Assembly (NCBI GenBank): GCA_030374735.1
Contig: JASCIV010000329.1
Span: 1-24,323, forward strand
DNA: 24,323 nt
Origin: Gracilaria caudata
Taxonomy: Eukaryota; Rhodophyta; Florideophyceae; Gracilariales; Gracilariaceae
Reading direction: 5' to 3'
A model generated the notes under the pieces. That model worked only from the letters and a program-made list of their open reading frames with translations, ran no database searches and was not told the origin of the DNA. How positions within the stretch are numbered: the stretch's first letter is position 1; every line of letters begins with the position of its first letter. Shown one piece after another: positions 17,008 through 24,323 of the stretch. The position numbers and the translations under genes are program-made.

Positions 17008-19773
17008 TTCTTCGAGGCGGTCGGGCGCAATGGCCGCCGCAGAAGAACGGAGAAACGGTGGACGGTGATGACGTCGCTGGCGATTGCGGCAACTGGCGAG
17101 AGCGGCTCAGGCGTCTGGCCTGGTTGAGGAGCACGGTGGCGAGGTTATGAAAAGGGCTCTGGCATGAAATTAGAATCGGGCAATTTAAAGCCTCGTGGAA
17201 CGCAACCGTACGCGCAGACTGCGCCAACCGTCAAAACGACACCGACCACAGTGCGCGAGAATCTTCGTTGTTCAGAAGACTGCTGTCGGTTTGGAAACCT
17301 TCCCGGTCCAGTTCACGATACCGTGAAATGCGTAGAAGTGCACTTTAGATAAACCCACTCTTGCTTCTTTGCGTGGCCCGCAACCGCATTCACCTAACAT
17401 TTTCGAGACTCGCAAGTTGCGAAGCGTATTGTCTTCTGTGAAGCTGCAATGTAATCGCAAGCTTTGAAGGTAACCTATATATGTTTTTGAGTGCATTGCA
17501 TTCATTGTACTCCGCGCACTGTACGCATTCTCTAAAGCTCCGTGCATTTGACGAACACTGCAGCTCTTTTATGTTCGAGAATGTGTTCATCGCGAAGTCC
17601 TTGACCAGTGGAACTCAATTACCTTCCAACCGAGCGCAGATATCTGAGCTACTGAGGAACCTTTCGAAGTTTATTCCTAATCTCACAAAGCATTTGGTTA
17701 GAACGGTATATTATATTTAATTCATATATACATAAAAATATGGATAACCTGTTGGCTTTTCCTTGTAAGACTACTAGTTCTTCTTCTTCTTTATTGTGGA
17801 AGTTGTGTTCTAATTCCTAACACAACCAAGCAGCACCTAAAGGTACATGCTGTTCGCCTTCTCGTGGTGTGCCTGTCTCTGATCGACAAGATCGGAGCGA
17901 AATGAACGAGCAAACGGATCTCCTACGGAGGCCAGAATCGATGTTATCGCGACCAAGACTACTAGTTAGAAGGCAGTTCTCACGAATAGCCTTCAAGCCG
18001 TCACCGTCCGTCATATATCCAGAATAGGAAAGAAACGAAAGCGCCAGAGAATCAGGTATACGCACATCCTTGTGGTATCTACGCGGAGTTTGCTTTCTTA
18101 GGAGCTCTTTCTCTCTTCGTCATCGATACCAGTTTAGTTCCAAGTGAGTTTTGTTGGTAAGACGACTTCGCTGAAATGTATTAGGGTTTGCATAGCTATC
18201 AATAGTAATAGTTATATCCATGCGCTTCAACAAATTTATGTGGAAAGGGGGGAGCAGTCAAAGACTGAAAAACGTTACGCAGTACGTTATTCTTCTGGAC
18301 CATTACAAAATCTCAATTGCTTGTCAAAACACAACTCTTGTGAGCTCCAGGACAAGCGAAAGATCATGACCAACGTTTACTCGATGGTCAGATTATCTCA
18401 CAAAAGACTCTTTACACCCACGATATAAAGGAAAATAATGAACCCATTGGCATTTTAGAGAAGAACGTTTTGGCCTTGACTCCGTCTTCCAATGTGAGTA
18501 AAGTTTTTTCAACCATTTATTCATAGCTTGCCCATCTATCGCTCGTCAATTGACTACTCTAGATACTGTAGAAGGGCATCCTTTGTCACATCCGGTGCCA
18601 TCAAAGTTGTGTTGGTGTTGTGTTGGGGCAGAATCGGTTATTATCCAGATCGCTGTCAACGTTTGGTCTTCCAGCAGTCCGGGTGGATCTTGTATTAACA
18701 CGGGCTTACGAAACCTGTGGCCGATACAGTGTGGACATTGACTGCGTGACCGACCAAACCACCATTTCCTTTAGACAACGTTATTGCTGGCGGCAAGTTG
18801 CCGCCTCTGAATTGTCTCCATTGCAAACGGTTTTATTGCCCCAAGATTAGCCAGACCACTTTCATGCGCCGCAGCATTAATGAAATGTAATTCGACATGT
18901 TTGTTTTGTTTGCTTTCTTCGTTGACTTTGAAAGTTGTAGAGGAAAAGGTTTCTTCTTTTCAGTTAAAGAGGTTGATTTGATGTGTGTAACGCAAGGAGC
19001 GCCGGGTTTCAAGACTGACCAAGGTTGAAAACCAAAGCGAATATATCCAAAACCTTGTTGAGAACTATTTCAATGCACAGCACATCTCTTTGTTTCCTTT
19101 ATCCCGCGGGACGTCCCGAGGTGCTTCTAGTAGATAGCTCAAGATACCCTTACAGGAGGAACATCATGATATACGTTCGGAAAAAACAAGACTGTTTGCT
19201 ATGGGCTGGATAAGGGCCTTGGTAAGTTAGGTTGGCTTCTCTTGGACAGATGTACGCCGTGTCAAACAGAGGGCTGTTCAGTACACCTGTTCCTGAGATG
19301 CGCACAGAGGTTACAATCTTGATCCAGTTGGGCCCTTCTCTTGAAGTCTTCCTTTGATCCCCGCCATCATAGGGCCACCATCATACACCCAGCAGTGGTT
19401 ACAAGGCTGGAACGGATAGGCGAAAATCTTTGGCTTGCGTACGACGGAGCCAGAGTGCTAGAGAAGAGTAAGTTTTGTGCAATCTCAATAGGATTGAGAC
19501 GCTAGAATCACCGTACTTAAGGCTTGAAAGTTTTCGCTTTCATCTTAACAATGGTTCGTCGAGTGCTTGTCCATGCCTTCTCCGAGCGATTTTGAGCAAA
19601 GAATCGTTGTTATAGAGAGCTTTCCGGGCTGCTTTGGAGCATTACTCACTCTGCAGTCTTCAGTTTCTTGCACAGAGGACAACTGGGATTCAAAACGGAT
19701 TCAAGAATCATCGCAGAAGAGAGAAAGAGAGACATCTCCTTTTAGTTCTTCTATTACCGGACTCATCTAGGAC
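17008..19773. other. 2.8-kb stretch without a firm gene; exon-like segments on plus strand
   Basis: This is the longest gene-poor stretch in the window and more AT-rich than its neighbours. Two plus-strand open segments can be joined in frame: 18351-18493 (47 codons, after CTCCAG, ending at GTGAGT) and 18572-18850 (92 codons plus stop, after TGTAG), with a 78-base intron between them. A further open segment, 19323-19467, ends at a GTAAGT donor. Upstream, 17984-18143 is open and ends at GTGAGT in the phase needed by 18351. No product is recognised and no start codon could be placed, so no coding sequence is called. A 13-base direct repeat (AAGACTACTAGTT) occurs at 17767 and 17955. Confidence 0.3.
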
Positions 19774-20013
19774 ATGAATACCAAATCTTCAGTTGTGTAT
19801 GGTTGGGTTGCATACACCGTCGCATTCGTCGTTGGCGGGGGCATTGGGATCCATAGGTACTGGAACGGGCCCGGGGGGAGGAAAGAGCGAGAGGAGGAAG
19901 CCGAGAAGATACGAGCGGAAGAGGCGGCTCGTGAGGCTGAGGAAGAAGCCAGGATCCGTGAGGAGCGACGCTTGAGGAAACTCGAAAGCAACGATACGGA
20001 TATCAATGATTAG
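19774..20013 (+). CDS. Small single-pass membrane protein with charged helix, 79 aa
   Basis: No family recognised. Residues about 8-28 form a Val/Ala/Gly-rich membrane helix (VAYTVAFVVGGGIGI). A Gly-rich turn follows, then a long Glu/Arg/Ala helix (about 37-70) with strong coiled-coil character and an acidic end. Small proteins of this shape are common as assembly or tethering factors in mitochondria and ER; that is inference. It starts at the ATG 19774, preceded by an acceptor-like CATCTAG, so an upstream exon is possible. It is convergent with the kinesin gene, 129 bases away. Strict amphipathic patterning in the charged helix favours a real gene. Confidence 0.5.
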   Translation: MNTKSSVVYGWVAYTVAFVVGGGIGIHRYWNGPGGRKEREEEAEKIRAEEAAREAEEEARIREERRLRKLESNDTDIND

Positions 20014-20142
20014 TTCTTACATATCGTCATTCTTTAACGTTCGAGTAAGATTCTGGTAGGGGTACAACAAAAATATACATAGATTAGACTGTCGACAAAT
20101 TGCATGGACTTGGATAATAACCTTTCAATATCTTCTATGTCT

Positions 20143-23100
20143 CTAAGGATTCTGGGGTTTTGGGGGTAGCTTCCCGCTCACAACCCTGTCAATCCCAGAA
20201 GTTATCGTTCCCATACGTCGCGGAGGGGCGCTCGGAGGGGCGCTCGGAGGTCGCGCACTTGAACTAGTACTGGTCGGTTGACGAGTGCCTGTCTGCAGGA
20301 CTCGCTGAGGCGGACGTGATGTTGTAGTTCGCGCTCGAGGAATACGAGCATTTCTAAGCGGCTTACTAGTCGAGCTGGATTCTGGTCTGCTAGAGGAAGA
20401 GTCCGTTCGAGTCCCGTATCCATACGACATCCGCTTTGCCGTGCTCGAACTCGGCGGTACTCGCGCAAGAGAATGTCTTTGGAATCTTGAGTTGTGCATT
20501 GTCTGCACCCTTGGCAGGGTAGAACTACTCGCTCGGCGAGGTCCGGGCATAGGGGGTGCTTGAGCTTTCCTTTGCGCTCCTGGCAAGGACTCATTACCCA
20601 GGGTTCCCGAACGCATTTCTTTCTCTTCAAAATGGACCTGTCTGGAGCGAGTCGTAAATGTCGAGGCGTTTCGAGGTAATCGCGGCATTGGAGTCTTGAC
20701 TTCCCTCATCAGACTTCCGGCAGGTGCGCTCACCGGGCGCGCAACCTTCTCAACAACTTCCGGTTCGCTGTATTCTTCATCAGAATCCTCTGACGACTTG
20801 GACAGTTCCTGAATGATGCCATTTTCAGTGGGTAGAGAACGATCTCCTGCCTCGAGGAGTGCCTTCAAGCGTTTGATCTCTTGGTCCTTCGAGAAGACCA
20901 GTTCCGTTGCTGTTTTTGCTCTCTGCGTCGCAATTCTGGCCTGCGATTCTGTTTTCTCCACGAGAGCTTTCAATTCGTAGACCTCTTTCGCGGATACAGC
21001 ACGTTCTGCTGTATCGCTTTTCGTGCGTTCACCCAGAGCTCTCCTTGTCGCTTGTAGCGCAGATTCTAAATCCCTCGTCTTGCTTTCAAGTTCCGATGTG
21101 CTGTCACGTTTTCTTCTCAACTCTCTTTCCAAAATAGTGACCTTTGACTGCAAGGACTTCGACTCATTTTCCTTTGCTTGAAGGGCAGCCAGGGCTTTGG
21201 CTTCCCCAGTTCTTTCCGTGTGTCTGTGGGCTGCTTTCAGTTCTACCCTGGCAACTCGCTGGGCAAACTGCAAACTGGAAAGGGATTCGTTCGCGTCGAG
21301 CTCGTCCGCAGAGACATTGACGAACATCAATGTCTTTGAATCCCCACCGAGACAGTCCTGCAGCAGGTATGTCAGCTTCGAATTTCGGTACGGGACATGG
21401 CTTGCGTGGTTGTTTAAGGCTGTGAATACATCTCCAAGAGTCGCGAGAGATTTGTTAATATGTTGTGCTTCCTTCAAGCGATCCCCAGTCGCTTGGGAGC
21501 GAGCTACTCGCTCAGAACCAGCCAGGTCCACGAGATGCAGCACGCCAGATGATTTGAAACCATCAGAATACTTTTCACAAACAACATTCACTTTGAGGAT
21601 CAAATGAGAACGAGAGCTATGCTCGTTCATATTAGTGCGACCTTTGCTTCGATTGGCTGCCCCATAATGCATCACTTCCCAAACATCTTCGACGGTATCC
21701 ACGTTAACCTCAGTTAGTTTTGGAATGTACACTGCGTTGGCAGAATCGGCGTTTAAGTCTCTACGGATCTCAAGTTTCGGAGGATTAGACACTGAATCAG
21801 GTAGAATCAGATCACGAAGGGTCTCGTTGTAAATTTCCAGCATGGATACCGAGATAGTTATGTCGGAATGCTCTGACCGGTCCTTCGCAATTTGAAACAA
21901 CTCCATCAACGCTCGGAAATTGACACCTCTGTCTTCTGGAGGACCGTTCATTGTGTGAGTTTTGCCGGACCCCGTTTGACCATAAGCAAAAACGCAAACA
22001 TTATATCCATCCATGACGCTTGCCACCACTCCAGAGGTCTCTTCGTACACCTGACTCTGTGACATACGTGGTTGGAAAACGTAGTCGAAGTCAAATGTCT
22101 TCGTCCCAAGCCTTATTGAGCCATTGTCTCCCAAATCTGCATCAGGGAAATCAACAGCTAGCGGAGCTGATTCGCCTGTAGACAGTTGGGGTTGCTTCAG
22201 CGGCCGCACGCGACAAAAAACGCGAATGTTACCGCGCAGTTCCTGTACTTGATTGAAAAGCTTTCGTCTCAGCTTAAATTCGCGTTCCCATCTTTCCAAT
22301 ATGTGGTTACGATCAGCCACCAGCTTCTCTTTGGCGGCCGCGTGCGCTTCCTTGCTATCCATAAGCAATCGCACAACCTCTGCCTGTTGCGTTGCAAACT
22401 CTTCAGCTCTGTCGTTCATTATGTTTCGAACTTGTTTAAGCTGTTCACGCAGAGTATTGACGAGCACCGTGATTTGATGATGAGACTGTTTGACTTCTTC
22501 GCTTTGCTTGCGCAAAGTCTGGCGCGCTTGTCTCTCCATCTCATTTTGTTTCCGCAAGGATTGAATAGTATCCAAGAGTCTTTCGCGTTCCCCATTTGAT
22601 TCCCTTGCGCTGGAAGCTGGTGCTTTCGGCTTGGCGGGATCAACAGCCGCCTCAGCGCTTGTATGCTCGCTTTCTGAAAGACTGTCAGAAGAAACCGGGC
22701 TTGTGTCCTCGTGACTCTTGGAAGACGAAATCGGAGATTGAAGTGTACCATTCGTCAGGTCACTGTTGTTACGCTTCTTAAGGTACATAACCTCCGATTG
22801 CCGCCGGCGCAAATCAGCTGTACTTCTGATTAGATGCGTATCTGAAGCATCAAGTTGCTGCTTCCAGTCCAATCGCGACGCATGCTCTTGCTGCTCAGTA
22901 TTCCGGCGATTAGAGGCTGGGTACGCAGGGCGTTCATCGAGGCTGACCCGTGGTGTGAAGCCTTCCCGTCGCGATAGTGAAGGTACCGCGTAGTCCTCAG
23001 ACAAACGAGATCTGCGACCTGCATCAAAACTGGGCTCTTGCGTGGATGACTCTAGAGCGCTGCTGAGATTGCGATGAACTTTGTCAATCGGCGACGAAAG

Positions 23101-24288
23101 CTGGCGCGCGCGGAAGGGAGCGGAGCTGCGAAAAGGACCTTGCGACACTAGCGTTGGTTCAGGGATTGAAGACCTCAGCGAGAGGCGCGACAGCGTTCTT
23201 CGAGAACTAGAACTTTTTGAAGCGGGCGAAGTATTGGAAGGCAAACCAAAATTGTTGTTGCCGAAGAGGTCCTTGACGTAAATGCGAGCGCCTTCGGCAG
23301 CTCGAGACACAAGATCAGGAGAGGTGAAATCCAAAGTTCTCACATGGTCTGGAGCAAACACTTGGCGTTGCTCGTGCGATGAGGTAGAATTGACGATCAT
23401 GTATGTATAGCGAATTGGATTGTAATCGTCGTCAATTTGGAGCTCAAGTCGCCATTCGCCTCGCCAAGTGCCGTCTGCAGCAGTATGCATGGTCATGCGC
23501 AAGGCCCTGTTCGGATCCCACTCGCCGAGGGCAGGTGCGCCGCCAAGAAGATACACATGCGAAAAAGTCTGCGTAAACTTGTGCAATTGAAAGCAGACGC
23601 GGCGGGTCCCCGATTCGTCGCGGTCGCGGTCGCTCTCCGGCGGAGAAAATGCGGGACTGAGCGGTGTCGGGGGACGAGGACGCGAGAACGAAAGGCGGCG
23701 CGCAGCGCGATGTGATGCGCGGAGTCCAGCGTGTACTTCGGGCTGCGGCTTCAGCTCAATGTGGTTGCCGATATCACGCGTGAGCCAGGTGGGACAAAGA
23801 AAGGTCCAGGTGCGATGAAGGGAGAGGTCAGTGACGAGGATGCGTTCAGGCTTCCAGGCGGCTGTGGACTCCTCGTGCGGGTCGTGACGGATAGATATCT
23901 TGGTGAGGTTGCCAACGAAGGTGTCCTCGAAGGAGAAGCGGCGGATTGAGCCGGTAGGAAAGGTGTGGGAGTCCGGCTCGAGAGGAGAGGGCTCGGAGCG
24001 GAGAAGAACATAGTCGGTCTGCGCAAGGTCGCCCAGGAGCTGCACGTAGACATGGCGGTCGGTACCAGCGAATTTGGACGCGGCGGTGGCGACGACGACA
24101 CAGTAGGAGACCCGAGGCAGGTGAGAGGTGGGCGGGAGAGAGGCGCGCAATGCTCGAAGGGGGTCGTCCATGGCGAGGGAGGGGTGACGCAGCTCGAGCG
24201 GCGAGAGCAGCGCGGCGGAGCGGCGCAGACGAGCAGCGACTGAGTGGCGGTGCGCGTCAGACGCGCGGGAATCGGCGCAAGCGTACAT
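20143..24288 (-). CDS. Kinesin-14 motor with N-terminal PLAT and CBM20 starch-binding domains
   Basis: Residues about 60-175 form a PLAT/LH2 domain (AGTDRHVYVQLLGD, KISIRHD, WTFLCPTWL). Residues about 230-320 form a CBM20 domain (VYLLGGAPALGEWDP, GTWRGEW, PIRYTYMIVN): W257 sits where the site-1 tryptophan of CBM20 lies, and F311 replaces the second tryptophan. A disordered linker and a coiled coil (about 570-680) lead to ELRGNIRVFCRVRP, the kinesin-14 neck-motor junction. The motor (686 to about 1010) has an intact P-loop GQTGSGKT (770-777), switch I NEHSSRSH (888-895) and switch II DLAGSE (921-926). A second coiled coil (about 1040-1140) and a basic Ser/Pro/Arg-rich tail finish the 1381 residues. 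Kinesin-14s usually move towards minus ends. Binding of starch granules is inferred. The frame is open to the window edge, and M40 (24171) is an alternative start. Confidence 0.93.
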   Translation of the reverse strand: MYACADSRASDAHRHSVAARLRRSAALLSPLELRHPSLAMDDPLRALRASLPPTSHLPRVSYCVVVATAASKFAGTDRHVYVQLLGDLAQTDYVLLRSEPSPLEPDSHTFPTGSIRRFSFEDTFVGNLTKISIRHDPHEESTAAWKPERILVTDLSLHRTWTFLCPTWLTRDIGNHIELKPQPEVHAGLRASHRAARRLSFSRPRPPTPLSPAFSPPESDRDRDESGTRRVCFQLHKFTQTFSHVYLLGGAPALGEWDPNRALRMTMHTAADGTWRGEWRLELQIDDDYNPIRYTYMIVNSTSSHEQRQVFAPDHVRTLDFTSPDLVSRAAEGARIYVKDLFGNNNFGLPSNTSPASKSSSSRRTLSRLSLRSSIPEPTLVSQGPFRSSAPFRARQLSSPIDKVHRNLSSALESSTQEPSFDAGRRSRLSEDYAVPSLSRREGFTPRVSLDERPAYPASNRRNTEQQEHASRLDWKQQLDASDTHLIRSTADLRRRQSEVMYLKKRNNSDLTNGTLQSPISSSKSHEDTSPVSSDSLSESEHTSAEAAVDPAKPKAPASSARESNGERERLLDTIQSLRKQNEMERQARQTLRKQSEEVKQSHHQITVLVNTLREQLKQVRNIMNDRAEEFATQQAEVVRLLMDSKEAHAAAKEKLVADRNHILERWEREFKLRRKLFNQVQELRGNIRVFCRVRPLKQPQLSTGESAPLAVDFPDADLGDNGSIRLGTKTFDFDYVFQPRMSQSQVYEETSGVVASVMDGYNVCVFAYGQTGSGKTHTMNGPPEDRGVNFRALMELFQIAKDRSEHSDITISVSMLEIYNETLRDLILPDSVSNPPKLEIRRDLNADSANAVYIPKLTEVNVDTVEDVWEVMHYGAANRSKGRTNMNEHSSRSHLILKVNVVCEKYSDGFKSSGVLHLVDLAGSERVARSQATGDRLKEAQHINKSLATLGDVFTALNNHASHVPYRNSKLTYLLQDCLGGDSKTLMFVNVSADELDANESLSSLQFAQRVARVELKAAHRHTERTGEAKALAALQAKENESKSLQSKVTILERELRRKRDSTSELESKTRDLESALQATRRALGERTKSDTAERAVSAKEVYELKALVEKTESQARIATQRAKTATELVFSKDQEIKRLKALLEAGDRSLPTENGIIQELSKSSEDSDEEYSEPEVVEKVARPVSAPAGSLMREVKTPMPRLPRNASTFTTRSRQVHFEEKEMRSGTLGNESLPGAQRKAQAPPMPGPRRASSSTLPRVQTMHNSRFQRHSLARVPPSSSTAKRMSYGYGTRTDSSSSRPESSSTSKPLRNARIPRARTTTSRPPQRVLQTGTRQPTSTSSSARPPSAPPSAPPRRMGTITSGIDRVVSGKLPPKPQNP

Positions 24289-24299
24289 TGGGGGAGGTG

Positions 24300-24311
24300 T
24301 GGGGGGGGGGG
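24300..24311. repeat. Poly-G run upstream of the kinesin gene
   Basis: A run of about ten or more G (C on the kinesin strand) lies just 5' of the kinesin start, in its presumed 5' untranslated region or promoter. Its length may be unreliable in the assembly. Confidence 0.5.
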
Positions 24312-24323
24312 CGGGGCAGAAGG

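Noticed and set aside
19323..19600. Faint likeness of LERIGENLWLAYDG to the RAD9 N-terminal region
   Set aside because: A short match only; the following sequence cannot be spliced into a convincing RAD9 continuation.

Overview
This is about 24 kb of nuclear DNA from a photosynthetic eukaryote. The best fit is a compact, intron-poor red alga. That rests on four things: a nuclear gene for a plastid DUF3067 protein with a short single transit peptide; a plant-type REVEILLE-like MYB factor; a kinesin carrying a starch-binding domain, which makes most sense where starch lies in the cytosol; and mostly uninterrupted reading frames mixed with a few genes holding short GT-AG introns. A glaucophyte or another lineage with cytosolic starch is not excluded, and the species cannot be named from the sequence.

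Left part (1-8539): a RVE8/LCL-like SHAQKYF MYB protein, possibly cut by the window edge; a three-exon DUF3067 plastid protein; a four-exon p24/TMED cargo receptor; and a seipin. All are on the plus strand. They are separated by stretches of 0.6-1.4 kb with no firm gene, of which 6494-7250 (minus strand) is the best candidate for a missed one.

Middle (8660-17007): a possible small membrane protein (minus); the nucleolar GTPase NOG2/NUG2 (plus); the splicing factor SF3B4 (minus), convergent with NOG2; then, from a divergent promoter region, a protein with nine AYDTYRP repeats (plus), convergent with an AGFG/AGD14-like ArfGAP protein (minus). The last two share an unusual layout: a Lys/Ser/Glu-rich middle followed by a Met/Gly/Pro-rich tail.

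Right part (17008-24323): 2.8 kb with no firm gene but with exon-like segments; a small one-pass membrane protein (plus); and a 1381-residue kinesin-14 (minus) that carries an N-terminal PLAT domain and a CBM20 starch-binding domain. This kinesin is the most striking object in the window. It suggests a minus-end-directed motor that could attach to floridean starch granules.

Taken together the genes are mostly housekeeping (ribosome assembly, splicing, early secretory traffic, lipid droplets). Three less ordinary proteins stand out: the starch-binding kinesin, the repeat protein and its ArfGAP neighbour.
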